Below, piece by piece: positions 36,890-47,181 of a stretch of DNA of 64,000 nt (within the stretch, counting starts at the first letter, position 1; each line of letters begins with the position of its first letter). A program made the translations under genes and the position numbers. This DNA comes from Exilibacterium tricleocarpae (lineage in GTDB: Bacteria > Pseudomonadota > Gammaproteobacteria > Pseudomonadales > Cellvibrionaceae): assembly GCF_007004655.1 (NCBI RefSeq), contig NZ_ML660105.1:1-64000 (forward strand). The letters run 5' to 3'. The notes beneath the pieces are model-generated. The model was not told the origin of the DNA. It did not search any database and saw only the letters and a program-made list of their open reading frames with translations.

Positions 36890-37387
36890 GGGCCGGCTGT
36901 CGGCCTGCGAGTTGCCCGGGGCGGTGACAGGCCCTGTGGGACAGCGTTGAGTGACACCAACAGAGGATGTTTACAGAAAGTCACGGTGTACAGCGAGAAC
37001 GGTGTACAGCAAGAAAGGCACGCAGACAGGAAAGTGCACAGGACAGTAAGGTTACACAGTCAGTTGACACAGAGAAGTGGCAGCAGATAGTTGACGCAGG
37101 GAGCCGCAAGTGCGGCACAGCCTAGTGTAAAAAGCGTGTAAAAACGGCTGACAAAGGAAAGTGTTTCAGGGACATCAGGGATGAGAATAAAGCGGAATTT
37201 CAATAAATGCGAGTGTGGTGTCACCGCTGTTTGTTTGCAATCCAGTCAGGTGTATCGTGCGGAACGCAGTCGTGAATAACTATGCGAGTCGGTGAGCAGC
37301 AGAAGCCGCCACTCGTGAATTAGAGTTCGTAAATTGAATTAGGGCTCATAAATTAGAGTAGAACGCAACGTCGGTCAGGAGCGTAGC
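36890..37387 (+). repeat. Degenerate-repeat intergenic region between pilI and pilJ
   Basis: About 500 bases without a gene. It contains a 16-base tandem pair (units at 36983-36998 and 36999-37014, core ACGGTGTACAGC) and many related ACAG/GTGTA/GTTGAC words up to about 37160. A second set, TAAATTGAATTA/ATAAATTAGA, lies near 37330-37360. In related genomes pilI and pilJ are close together. GGTCAGGAGCG just before pilJ is its ribosome site. Confidence 0.55.
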
Positions 37388-39619
37388 ATGAAAATTGAAT
37401 CCAGAAACCTTTTCGCCACGATAAGGACGAATCCGACCATGACCCTCTTGGTGGTGGGATTGTTGCTGTGCTTCGTTGCACTGGCGGGCAGTATTTATCT
37501 GGTGCAGAGAGACGCCGGTCGCGATCAGCTATATCTGCAGATGGCGTCGGAATTGCGCGCATTGTCCTATCGCGTAACCTCGCTCTCTCGAGACGCCACC
37601 TCCGGGGATGAGGCGGCCTTCACCGAGCTGCAGAACGTGATGAACAACATGGACTCCACCTGGGACCGGCTGCGGGCCAGTGACCCCAGCACGCGCAAGG
37701 CGCTGGCGGAGGAGTTTGCCGGCTACGAGGGGGTCTGGCAGCGGGTTAAAGAAGACGCCGACAGCATTATCACCAACAAAGACACCATTATCTTTCTGAA
37801 CGATGTTGCCACCACGCTGAATGAATCGCTTCCGGAGCTGCAGGCCGAGCACAATAACATCGTCGAGATTCTGTTGGAAAACGACGCCCCGGCCGACCAG
37901 GTGGCGGTGGCGCAGATGCAGTCCTGGCGCGCCGAGCGGATCGGGCGCAACGTGGACAAAATGCTGCGCGGTGGCGGTGACGCCGGCGAGTCTGCCGACC
38001 AGTTCAACCTCGATGCCAACCTGTTTGGAAAGGTTCTGGCCGGTATGCAGGGCGGCGATGCGGCGATGAGTATCTCGCGGGTAACCGACTCCGAGGCCAT
38101 CGCCAGTTTGAACGAGATCAGTGAGCTGTTCGAGTTTGTAAGCTCGTCGGTGCGGGAAATTTTTGAAGCGTCGCCGGCCCTGTTTAAAGCCCGTCAGGCC
38201 GCCAACAACCTGCTCGATGACTCGCCGCTGCTGCTGGAGGCCTTGAGCACCCTCTCCGACCGTATCGCCGCCCAGGCATCCGTGCGCATGCCCAACAACA
38301 CCATCAGTCTGTTCCTGGCCGGGTTCGCGGTGGTGTTCGGTGTTATTATCGGTTTTATGATGTACGGCAATACCCGCCAGCGCCTGCAGGTTACGGCCGA
38401 TACCAACGAGCGTAACCAGAACGCAATTTTGCGACTGCTGGACGAACTGGCCGACCTGGCCGACGGTGACCTGACCACCTCCGCCACTGTGACCGAGGAC
38501 TTCACCGGAGCGATCGCCGACTCCATCAACTACACCATCGACCAACTGCGGGTGCTGGTATCGCGGATCAACGAAACGGCGGTGAACGTATCGGGCGCCG
38601 CCCAGGATACCCAGCAGACCGCACTGCACCTGGCGGAAGCTTCTGAGCACCAGGCGCAGGAAATTGCCGGTGCCTCGGCGGCGGTCAACGAAATGGCCGT
38701 GACCATCGACCAGGTATCCGCCAACGCCGCCGAGTCTACCGCGGTGGCGGAGCGATCGGTATCGATCGCCAACAACGGCGCCAAGGTGGTACAAAATACC
38801 ATCAACGGCATGGATACCATCCGCGAGCAGATTCAGGATACCTCGAAGCGGATCAAGCGTCTGGGTGAGTCGTCCCAGGAGATTGGTGACATCGTGAGCC
38901 TGATTAACGACATTGCCGACCAGACCAACATTCTCGCCTTGAACGCTGCCATCCAGGCCTCTATGGCCGGTGACGCGGGCCGCGGTTTCGCGGTGGTTGC
39001 GGATGAGGTACAGCGGCTGGCGGAAAGATCGGCGGCGGCGACCAAGCAGATCGAGGCGCTGGTAAAAACCATTCAGAACGATACCAACGAGGCGGTGATC
39101 TCGATGGAACAAACCACCGCCGAGGTGGTGCGCGGTGCACGCCTGGCACAAGATGCGGGTGTGGCACTGGAGGAGATCGAAAACGTATCGACAAGCCTCG
39201 CAGAATTGATTCAGAACATCTCCAACGCCGCCCGCCAGCAGGCGTCGTCGGCGGGCCACATCTCCAACACGATGAACGTGATTCAGGAAATTACCTCACA
39301 GACCTCGTCCGGTACCGGCGCCACGGCCACCTCGATCGGTAACCTCGCCGATATGGCACTGGACCTGCGTGAGTCTGTAGCCGGCTTCAAACTGCCGGAA
39401 GAAATCGAGCAGACCGGCCACTACGAAGCGGTGTCTGACGACGATGTGCCGGTGATGGACGAAGCGCTGGTGGAAGAACAGGTGGAAGTGCTTGAAGACG
39501 CCGTAGATTTGAGTCTCGATGAAGAGTTTACCGCCGATTTGGATGAGGCCGTCGAGCAGAGCGATGAATTGCTGCTGAATTCGGAGCCGGGCCGGGATTC
39601 TTCCAAGGCCATCGCTTGA
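37388..39619 (+). CDS. pilJ: Pilus chemoreceptor PilJ (methyl-accepting protein)
   Basis: 743 residues. Membrane helix 1 (about 18-39), a ~260-residue periplasmic domain rich in helices, and helix 2 (about 303-324). Then HAMP-like region (LADLADGDLTTSATV) and the cytoplasmic signalling domain with the hairpin tip IGDIVSLINDIADQTNILAL and EVQRLAERSAAATKQIEAL. PilJ senses pilus and surface cues and controls ChpA. The last ~70 residues are very acidic (DEALVEEQVEVLEDAVDLSL), longer than the usual tail. Confidence 0.96.
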   Translation: MKIESRNLFATIRTNPTMTLLVVGLLLCFVALAGSIYLVQRDAGRDQLYLQMASELRALSYRVTSLSRDATSGDEAAFTELQNVMNNMDSTWDRLRASDPSTRKALAEEFAGYEGVWQRVKEDADSIITNKDTIIFLNDVATTLNESLPELQAEHNNIVEILLENDAPADQVAVAQMQSWRAERIGRNVDKMLRGGGDAGESADQFNLDANLFGKVLAGMQGGDAAMSISRVTDSEAIASLNEISELFEFVSSSVREIFEASPALFKARQAANNLLDDSPLLLEALSTLSDRIAAQASVRMPNNTISLFLAGFAVVFGVIIGFMMYGNTRQRLQVTADTNERNQNAILRLLDELADLADGDLTTSATVTEDFTGAIADSINYTIDQLRVLVSRINETAVNVSGAAQDTQQTALHLAEASEHQAQEIAGASAAVNEMAVTIDQVSANAAESTAVAERSVSIANNGAKVVQNTINGMDTIREQIQDTSKRIKRLGESSQEIGDIVSLINDIADQTNILALNAAIQASMAGDAGRGFAVVADEVQRLAERSAAATKQIEALVKTIQNDTNEAVISMEQTTAEVVRGARLAQDAGVALEEIENVSTSLAELIQNISNAARQQASSAGHISNTMNVIQEITSQTSSGTGATATSIGNLADMALDLRESVAGFKLPEEIEQTGHYEAVSDDDVPVMDEALVEEQVEVLEDAVDLSLDEEFTADLDEAVEQSDELLLNSEPGRDSSKAIA

Positions 39620-39725
39620 GCACCGGTATCCGGCCCAGCGACACGGGCCGGACCTGTAAGGGGTGCCGGCAGCGGCAATGGCTTAACAGCTTACTCGGTA
39701 AACGTCCGGGGTTTGACAATAACTG

Positions 39726-40583
39726 ATGGCGTGGTCACTACAAGCTTTACCGGAGCTTTCCGAGGCGCAGTTTGAGCAGTGGAGTAAGTTGCTGGAGGAG
39801 CGTACAGGTATCCAACTGGCGTCGCGTCAGCGGCCGTTCCTGCAAACCCAGATTGCCATGCGCATGCGCGAGGTGGGATACGAGGATTACGGTCGGTACT
39901 TCGACGAAGTCGTGAGCGGCGAGCAGAGTGTCATGGAGTGGTCCCGGTTGGTGGACCAGTTGGTGGTAAAGGAGACCAGCTTTTTCCGCCATCGCCCCTC
40001 CATTGAATATGTGCGCGATTTGTTGCAGGAGCGCATCAACAATCAGGACCTGTCGCGAAGTTTTGATGTCTGGAGTGTCGGGTGTGCGACCGGGGAAGAG
40101 CCTTACTCACTGGCAATGGTGATCAATGATTGCTTTGAGTTGGCGGCGCTCGATCCCTACTACGGTATTACCGCCACCGACATCAGTTTGCTCGCTCTGG
40201 GCCAGGCGCGTCAGGGCGATTATACGGTGAGAAAGCTGGAGCAGTTGAAGCCGCAGGAACGCCAGCGCTATTTTCGGGAAACCGAAGGCGGGCACTATCG
40301 CATCGACGCAGCGCTGAGGGATCGACTGTGCTTCAGCCAGGGCAACATATTGCAGATTACCGATATGCCCGTGGCAAAAATGGATGTGATTTTTTGCCAG
40401 AACCTGTTGGTGTATTTTCGTCGCTGGCGCCGCCGGGAACTGTTGAATGCCTTTGTAGAGAGGCTGAAGCCCGGCGGTGTATTGGTTATTGGTCTCGGTG
40501 AAGTCGTCGACTGGGAGCACCAATATGCACAGCGGGTTAGGGATAAGAATATACAGGCGTATATCCGCAGCCGGGCCGATTGA
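39726..40583 (+). CDS. pilK: CheR-type methyltransferase PilK
   Basis: 285 residues. SAM-dependent glutamate methyltransferase expected to act on PilJ. CheR N-terminal helical domain (LLEERTGIQLASRQRPFLQTQIAMRMRE), then the SAM site VWSVGCATGEEPYSLAM, YGITATDISLLAL and FCQNLLVYFRRWRRRELLN. Confidence 0.95.
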   Translation: MAWSLQALPELSEAQFEQWSKLLEERTGIQLASRQRPFLQTQIAMRMREVGYEDYGRYFDEVVSGEQSVMEWSRLVDQLVVKETSFFRHRPSIEYVRDLLQERINNQDLSRSFDVWSVGCATGEEPYSLAMVINDCFELAALDPYYGITATDISLLALGQARQGDYTVRKLEQLKPQERQRYFRETEGGHYRIDAALRDRLCFSQGNILQITDMPVAKMDVIFCQNLLVYFRRWRRRELLNAFVERLKPGGVLVIGLGEVVDWEHQYAQRVRDKNIQAYIRSRAD

Positions 40584-40631
40584 GATGTCGCCGGCGAGCG
40601 AATGACGAGAGCATAACGAGGAACCTCCAAT

Positions 40632-43600
40632 ATGGGAGAGAATCGCAACTACGCGGCCTTAGACTGGGTGATCGGCGAGATCGGCGAAACGCTGACACAA
40701 GCCCGGCAGGCACTTGAAGCTTACGTTGAAGATCAAAATGATTCGACGCGTATCCGCTTTTGCCTGACCCACATCCACCAGGTGCACGGTAGTTTGCAGA
40801 TGGTGGAGTTTTTTGGGGCGGCGTTGCTGGCCGAAGAAATGGAGAACCTGGCCCAGGCGTTGATGAACAACACCGTCAACAATGAGGCCGAGGCCCAGGA
40901 AGTGTTGATGCGGGCGATTTTACAGTTGCCCGTCTATCTCGAGCAGGTGAAAAACACACGCCGGGATCACCCCTCCACAGTATTGCCGCTGCTCAATGAC
41001 CTGCGCGCCGTGCGCGGCGAGAGTCTGCTGACCGAAACCAAACTGTTTGCGCCCGATCTCAGTGCCGCTCATCGTATAGCCGGTGAGCGCCAGGGTATTA
41101 CCAAGGATAAGCGCCAGTTTCTGTCGGTCGCCAAAAAGCTGCGGCAGATGTATCAATACGCCGCCGCCGGTGTGATTCGCAATGTCAACCCCGAAGAAAA
41201 CCTCGCTTATCTGAATAAAGTTTTTGCCCGCCTGTATCAGTTGACCCAGGGTACTGCACGCCAGCCCCTGTGGGACATCGCCCTGGCGCTGGGCGACGGC
41301 TTGGCCAACGATGCGGTCGAGGCCAGTGTTTCGGTGAAAAACCTGCTGCGCCAGCTCGATAAAGAAATCAAGGTGCTGGCCCTGAAAGGGTTGCCGAGTC
41401 TGGATGAGTTCACCAGTGATGAACTTATCAAGAACATGCTCTACTACATTGCCCGCGCACCGGCCAAAGGCAAGCACCTGGTGCGCGTGAAAAAGCGTTA
41501 CGGCCTGCAGGAGGCACTGCCGGAAACCGAGGACAAACCGGCCGAACACCAGGAGCTGATGGCGGCGCCGGACCCGGATGCGGTGCGTTCGGTGGTGGCG
41601 GCGCTGAAAGATGAGCTCGATGCGATAAAACACGCGCTCGATGTGGTGTTGAGCGGGAGTGATGACGGCCGGCCGCTGGCCGAGGCGCTGCCTATTTTCA
41701 AACGTGTCGCCGATACTATGGCCGTAATGGGTATCGGCCAGTTGCGCAAGCAGGTGTTGGCACTGGGCGAAAACCTGCAACAGGCCGCCGAGGAGAACAA
41801 CATTTCCCAGGACCTGTTGATGCGGGTGGCCGGGGAAATTATTGAAATTGAGCACACGCTGGAGGCACTGGCTGCCGGCACCGGCCAGGGCGGCCGCGGT
41901 GCGGTCGAGCGCGATATTCATATCGACCGGGCCCAGGAGTCTGTACTGCGCGAGTCGCGCAATGGTTTGGAGCAGGCGAAAGACGCCATCATCGAATATA
42001 TTGCGTCGCAGTGGGATTGCGACCACCTGGCCAACGTGCCCAAGTTGCTGGGAGAGATCCGCGGCGGCCTGGAGATGGTGCCGCTGCCGCGTCCGGCGCG
42101 TATTCTGGAGGCGTGTGCCAAGTACATCCAGGAACAACTGCTGGAACAAAAAAACACGCCCGAGTGGTCGACGCTCGACACCCTGGCCGATGCCATTGCC
42201 AGCGTCGAGTACTATCTGGAGCGGCTCGGCGGTGATCACGAGGAAGACGATGAACTGCTGCTGAGTGTGGCAGAGGAAAGTGTTGAATTACTGGGTTACG
42301 CGGTGGTGCCGAGTGTCGCTGCCGCCAAACCCGAAGCGGTGGAGCCCATTGCCGCGGTGACGCCCGAACCTGAATCCGCGCCGCAACCTGCGCCCGAACT
42401 CAAGGCGGTGCCGGTTGCGGAGTCGGCGGTCGCGCAGCCTGAGCCGGAGCCTCTGAGCGAGGCCGCGGAGCAGGAGGATGAAGATCACGCCGGTTCCGAT
42501 ATCGACGACGAAATCCTGGAGATATTCGTCGAGGAGGCCGGTGAAGTGCTGGCCACCATCAATGAGTTTTTCCCGGCCTGGATCGACGGCTTTAGCGACG
42601 AAGAGGCGTTGACGGAAGTGCGCCGCGCCTTCCACACCCTCAAGGGCAGTGGTCGCATGGTGGAGGCTGTCGATATCGGCGAGCTGGCCTGGGCCATTGA
42701 AAATATGCTCAACCGGGTGATTGATGAAACCATCAATCCCAACCAGTATGTCGTCGGGTTGATCGACCGGGTGCGGCAGTTGCTGCCCGCCATGGTCGAT
42801 GCCTTCAGCCGCAAGTCAAAAAACCCCCATCCGGCGGAAACCGAATTGTATATGGACTGGGGTGCGTCCCTGGCCAAGGGCTACACGCCACCCGCGCTGG
42901 CCCAGGAAGTGGATACCCAGGGCGCGGTGGTCGAAGGTTTCACGCCGCTGGCTGCTGAGCCCGCCGCCGAACCGGAACCGGCCCGGCCCGCGTTGGTTAG
43001 CGCCGATGCCGAAGAGGACGATGCGGACGAAAAACTGCTGTGGGAAATCTTTGGCTCCGAGGCGGTTACCCACCTGCAAGTGGTAGAGAGCTATATCAGC
43101 GATATGCAGCAGGCAGCGCCCCTGTATACGCCGCCGAGCGACGCCATGCAGCGCGCCCTGCACACGCTCAAAGGCAGTGCGCATATGGCCGACGTGGCCC
43201 CGATTGCCGAACTCGCGACACCGCTCGAACGTTTTGTCAAAGAGCTGCGCACTTATCAGGTCAATATCGACGAAGATATTTTGCAGCTCCTTAAAGACGG
43301 TGTGAGCTACACTCGCGAAGCACTGGCGCAAATCGAGCAGGGCGTAACGGTGCAAATACCGAAACTGCCGCTTTATATCGCCCGTATCGCGGAGCTGAAA
43401 GAACTGTCCGTCGGCCACCTGATTCGACAGAAAGAAGCGACCTCTGCCGGTAATAAGAAAGTCGATCCGGGGTTGCTGTCGATCTTTATGGCAGAGGATA
43501 TGAATCTGCTGCTGGACGCCGACAAGCTGTTACAGCGCTGGCAGCGCAACGGCTTCGACAGCCATGAGCTGCTCAGCCTGGTAACCGAGCTGCAGACATT

Positions 43601-46600
43601 GGAGAAAGGCGCCGAGCATGCCAACCTGCCGCCCATGGCCCACCTCAGCGCCCACCTGCGCCGGGTTTACGAACTGATCGATACCGATCCGCACTACGAG
43701 AACGAGGCGGTTTTCGCGCTGCTGATGAATGGTCACGAGTGTCTGCTGGATATGGTGGACGCGGTCGCGGCGGGCCAGAATTTGCGTGATATTCCCGCCG
43801 AGTTGGCGCAGCGGTTCGAGAGTTTGGCCGCCGCGCCGCCCGCTGCCGCCGAGCCCGAATTGCCGGTACTGGAGTCGCAGGAGCTCGAGGAGCCGGCGCT
43901 GCAAGAATCCGAAGTGCCGGAGCTGGAATCGGAAGTGCCGGCGTTGCAAGCAGAGGAAGAACTCAAGGCGACCACGCCGGCGTTGGAGCAGTCTGAGTTA
44001 CCGGAGCTGGAGTCGCACGAGCTCGAGGTGTCGGTGCCGGCAACGGAGGAACCCGAAGCGCCGGCATTGGAGCAGTCTGAGTTACCGGAGCTGGAGTCGG
44101 AGGAACTCGAGGTGCCGGCGCTGGCAACGGAAGAACCCGAAGCACTGACATTGGAACAGTCTGAGCTATCAGAGCCGGCGTCAGAAGAACTCGAGGTGCC
44201 GGCGCTGGTAACAGAAGAACCCGAAGCGCTGACATTGGAGCAGTCTGAGCTGTCGGAGCCGGCGTCGGAGGAACTCCAGGTGCCGGCACTGGCAACGGAA
44301 GAACCCGAAGCACCGATACCAGAGCAGACCGATTTACCGGAGCTGGAGTCGGAAGAACTCGAGGTGCCGGTTCTGGAGGTGGAACCGTTTGAGGCACCGG
44401 AGCTGGAGCATGTCGACGAAGTCGAGGTATCAGCGCTGGATTCAGAGGTACCGGCTGACGCGCCGCACGATGAAATCGACACAGGCGACGACGCGCAAAC
44501 GGCCGCACCGATCTTTGCCGACACGTTTGCCGATACCCTCGACACCGAGTTGGAGGGCGCGGATATCGAGGTGCACGAAACCGCCCAATCCTTTGATGTC
44601 GATGTGCCGCTCGAGACGACTACATCTGCCGCCGCAGGTGATGGGCGGGTGCAAGCCGAGGCTGACAGCGAGACCGGTGGCGTCACTATCGACGACGAAG
44701 ATGGCGATGAAATCGATGTGGAAATTCTGGAAATTTTCACAGAAGAGGCCGACGAGCTGCTGGAGGAAATCGACGAGTCCATTCACGAATGGGAAGAGGA
44801 CTGGGATAACGCCGGTCCCGTGGAAGAATTGAAGCGCGCGCTGCACACCTTCAAGGGCGGTGCGCGCCTGGCCGGGTTGATGGGTATCGGTGAGCTGGCT
44901 CACGAATTTGAAACCTATCTGATTGCCCTGAACGATGGTGGTGACAGTGTCGGTCAGGCGTCCTTCGATCGCATGCACGACTACCAGGATAAGCTGCTTA
45001 AGAACACGGAAAAGGTCAAGGCGAAACTGGCCGGGCATCTGCCGGAAGGTTTGCAGGAGGTTATGGTGGCCCAGGCACAGGAAGCGGCCGAGGCACCAGC
45101 CACCGAGACAGCGGACAGCGAGACGGCTGCAGCAGACAGCGAAACGGCTGCTGTTCCGGAAGCAGACGTGGAAGACGCGGCCAAGACCGCCGGCAGCGCC
45201 GATATTTTGCCCTTTGCGCCCAAACCCAAAGCCGTACCGGCCGTTGCTGCTGCGCCCTCGAGTAGTCCGTCCGTACCGGCGCTGCCGGAGACCAACACAC
45301 CGGCTGCGGCTTCCGGCGCTTCGCAGATAGCCGCGCGACGCAGCGGACCCCAGGAGATGGTCAAGGTGTCGTCTGAACTGCTCGAAGAGCTGGTTAACCT
45401 GGCCGGCGAAACCTCCATCAGCCGGGGCCGGATGGAAGAGCAGGTGAGCGAACTCGGGTTTGCCATCGACGAAATGGAATCGACGATTCAGCGTTTGCAG
45501 GAACAATTGCGCCGCCTCGATATTGAAACCGAGGCGCAAATTCTGTTTCGTCAGGAGCAGTTGGCCGAGCACGAGGACTTCGACCCGCTGGAGATGGATC
45601 GCTACTCGCAGTTGCAGCACTTGTCGCGAGCCCTGATCGAATCGGCTTCCGACCTTATGGACTTAAAGTCCACCCTGACCGATAAAACCCGCGACACTGA
45701 AACCCTGCTGCTGCAACAGGCGCGGATCAATACGGACTTGCAGGAAGGACTGATGCGCTCGCGCATGGTGCCTTTCTCACGCCTGGTGCCGAGGCTGCGG
45801 CGTATTGTGCGGCAGGTGGCCGGCGAGGTGGGCAAGCAGGTGACGTTCGAACTCGACAACGTCGAAGGGGAACTGGACCGCTCCGTATTGGAGCGCATGG
45901 TGGCGCCGCTCGAGCACATGCTGCGCAACGCGGTCGACCACGGTATCGAGCCGGCCGATGAGCGACTCAAAGCCGGTAAGCCTGAAGCCGGCCGCATTGT
46001 GCTGAGTCTCGGGCGCGAGGGCGGCGATGTATTGATTCGTCTGGCCGACGATGGCCAGGGCGTCAATCTGGCGCGGGTGCGGGAGAAGGCTATCGAACGC
46101 GGCTTGATGCGGGCCGATGCCAAACTCAGTGACCACGACATCTTACAGTTTATTCTGCACGCCGGTTTCTCCACCGCCGATAAGGTGACCCAGATTTCCG
46201 GACGCGGTGTGGGTATGGATGTGGTTAACAGCGAGATCAAACAGCTCGGTGGTTCCGTGTTTATCGACTCGCGGCCGGGAGAGGGGTCGGAGTTTGTGGT
46301 GCGGCTGCCGTTCACGGTGTCGGTCAACCGGGCGTTGATGGTTGAGATCGGCGATGACCGTTATGCCATTCCGCTCAATACGATCGAAGGTATCGTGCGG
46401 GTCAGTCCGTTCGAACTGGAACACTATTACCAGGATGAGCACGCCCGTTTCGAATATGCCGGCGAGAACTATCAAGTGCGTTACCTCGGTACGCTGCTGG
46501 ACTCCGAGGCCAGTCCCAAGCTCGAGGGCCAGGCGCTGCCGATGCCGGTAGTGCTGGTGCGCACGGCAGAGAATGCCGTGGCCTTTCAGGTGGACAGCCT

Positions 46601-47177
46601 GCTCGGCAGCCGCGAGATCGTGGTCAAGAGTCTGGGCCAACAGTTCAGCGCGGTGCTCGGCCTGTCCGGTGCCACGGTGATGGGTGACGGTAGTGTGGTG
46701 GTGATTCTGGACCTGCACGCCATGATCCGGCAGCAGGCGGCGCTGGCCAATATCGCCATGCCGGTGCTGCAAAAGGATGCGCCGGTAGAAACCGAAGACG
46801 ATATGCAGACCGTGATGGTGGTGGATGATTCGGTGACCGTGCGCAAAGTGACATCGCGTTTTCTCGAGCGCGAGGGCTACCATGTCTTTACCGCCAAAGA
46901 CGGCGCCGATGCACTGCGGTTGCTGCAGGACACTATTCCCGACCTGATGCTCCTGGATATCGAGATGCCGCGAATGGACGGTTTTGAGGTGGCGAAAAAT
47001 GTGCGCTCCAGCAGCCGCCTGAAACAGATTCCCATCATTATGATTACCTCCCGTACCGGCGAGAAACATCGCGAGCGGGCATTGGCGCTGGGCGTTCAGA
47101 GGTATATGGGTAAGCCGTACCAGGAGGATGCATTGCTGGAGAATATTCGCGAACTGATCGGCGCCGAGGCGGATTGA
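40632..47177 (+). CDS. chpA: ChpA hybrid chemotaxis histidine kinase
   Basis: 2181 residues. CheA-like kinase at the core of the Pil-Chp system. N-terminal FimL/Hpt-like region (1-540) without a clear phospho-His. Canonical Hpt domains have AFHTLKGSGRM (about 667), ALHTLKGSAHM (about 843) and ALHTFKGGARL (about 1404). Then come the dimerisation region (KVSSELLEELVNLAGETSISRG), HATPase (N box LEHMLRNAVDHGIEPADE near 1760, GRGVGMDVV), CheW domain (about 1890-2040) and a C-terminal receiver (about 2058-2175) with Asp in LLDIEMPRMDG. Residues about 1073-1275 are a Glu/Pro/Leu repeat linker. P. aeruginosa ChpA is longer with more Hpt-type domains; this one has three classic ones. Confidence 0.96.
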   Translation: MGENRNYAALDWVIGEIGETLTQARQALEAYVEDQNDSTRIRFCLTHIHQVHGSLQMVEFFGAALLAEEMENLAQALMNNTVNNEAEAQEVLMRAILQLPVYLEQVKNTRRDHPSTVLPLLNDLRAVRGESLLTETKLFAPDLSAAHRIAGERQGITKDKRQFLSVAKKLRQMYQYAAAGVIRNVNPEENLAYLNKVFARLYQLTQGTARQPLWDIALALGDGLANDAVEASVSVKNLLRQLDKEIKVLALKGLPSLDEFTSDELIKNMLYYIARAPAKGKHLVRVKKRYGLQEALPETEDKPAEHQELMAAPDPDAVRSVVAALKDELDAIKHALDVVLSGSDDGRPLAEALPIFKRVADTMAVMGIGQLRKQVLALGENLQQAAEENNISQDLLMRVAGEIIEIEHTLEALAAGTGQGGRGAVERDIHIDRAQESVLRESRNGLEQAKDAIIEYIASQWDCDHLANVPKLLGEIRGGLEMVPLPRPARILEACAKYIQEQLLEQKNTPEWSTLDTLADAIASVEYYLERLGGDHEEDDELLLSVAEESVELLGYAVVPSVAAAKPEAVEPIAAVTPEPESAPQPAPELKAVPVAESAVAQPEPEPLSEAAEQEDEDHAGSDIDDEILEIFVEEAGEVLATINEFFPAWIDGFSDEEALTEVRRAFHTLKGSGRMVEAVDIGELAWAIENMLNRVIDETINPNQYVVGLIDRVRQLLPAMVDAFSRKSKNPHPAETELYMDWGASLAKGYTPPALAQEVDTQGAVVEGFTPLAAEPAAEPEPARPALVSADAEEDDADEKLLWEIFGSEAVTHLQVVESYISDMQQAAPLYTPPSDAMQRALHTLKGSAHMADVAPIAELATPLERFVKELRTYQVNIDEDILQLLKDGVSYTREALAQIEQGVTVQIPKLPLYIARIAELKELSVGHLIRQKEATSAGNKKVDPGLLSIFMAEDMNLLLDADKLLQRWQRNGFDSHELLSLVTELQTLEKGAEHANLPPMAHLSAHLRRVYELIDTDPHYENEAVFALLMNGHECLLDMVDAVAAGQNLRDIPAELAQRFESLAAAPPAAAEPELPVLESQELEEPALQESEVPELESEVPALQAEEELKATTPALEQSELPELESHELEVSVPATEEPEAPALEQSELPELESEELEVPALATEEPEALTLEQSELSEPASEELEVPALVTEEPEALTLEQSELSEPASEELQVPALATEEPEAPIPEQTDLPELESEELEVPVLEVEPFEAPELEHVDEVEVSALDSEVPADAPHDEIDTGDDAQTAAPIFADTFADTLDTELEGADIEVHETAQSFDVDVPLETTTSAAAGDGRVQAEADSETGGVTIDDEDGDEIDVEILEIFTEEADELLEEIDESIHEWEEDWDNAGPVEELKRALHTFKGGARLAGLMGIGELAHEFETYLIALNDGGDSVGQASFDRMHDYQDKLLKNTEKVKAKLAGHLPEGLQEVMVAQAQEAAEAPATETADSETAAADSETAAVPEADVEDAAKTAGSADILPFAPKPKAVPAVAAAPSSSPSVPALPETNTPAAASGASQIAARRSGPQEMVKVSSELLEELVNLAGETSISRGRMEEQVSELGFAIDEMESTIQRLQEQLRRLDIETEAQILFRQEQLAEHEDFDPLEMDRYSQLQHLSRALIESASDLMDLKSTLTDKTRDTETLLLQQARINTDLQEGLMRSRMVPFSRLVPRLRRIVRQVAGEVGKQVTFELDNVEGELDRSVLERMVAPLEHMLRNAVDHGIEPADERLKAGKPEAGRIVLSLGREGGDVLIRLADDGQGVNLARVREKAIERGLMRADAKLSDHDILQFILHAGFSTADKVTQISGRGVGMDVVNSEIKQLGGSVFIDSRPGEGSEFVVRLPFTVSVNRALMVEIGDDRYAIPLNTIEGIVRVSPFELEHYYQDEHARFEYAGENYQVRYLGTLLDSEASPKLEGQALPMPVVLVRTAENAVAFQVDSLLGSREIVVKSLGQQFSAVLGLSGATVMGDGSVVVILDLHAMIRQQAALANIAMPVLQKDAPVETEDDMQTVMVVDDSVTVRKVTSRFLEREGYHVFTAKDGADALRLLQDTIPDLMLLDIEMPRMDGFEVAKNVRSSSRLKQIPIIMITSRTGEKHRERALALGVQRYMGKPYQEDALLENIRELIGAEAD
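43855..44430 (+). repeat. Acidic Glu/Pro/Leu repeat linker in chpA
   Basis: About ten imperfect units of 20-26 codons, typified by ATEEPEALTLEQSELSEPAS and ELEVPAL. The DNA units (for example starting GCAACGGAGGAACCCGAAG at 44039 and again near 44120, 44210 and 44290) are similar enough to suggest duplication rather than mere composition. It lies between the second and third Hpt domains. Confidence 0.75.
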
Positions 47178-47181
47178 CGGA

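Noticed and set aside
37529-39259. 576-codon frame antisense to pilJ
   Set aside because: Shadow of a GC-rich coding strand; pilJ has full domain support.
40920-42239. 439-codon frame antisense to chpA
   Set aside because: Shadow frame; composition follows the chpA third-codon bias and no domain is seen.
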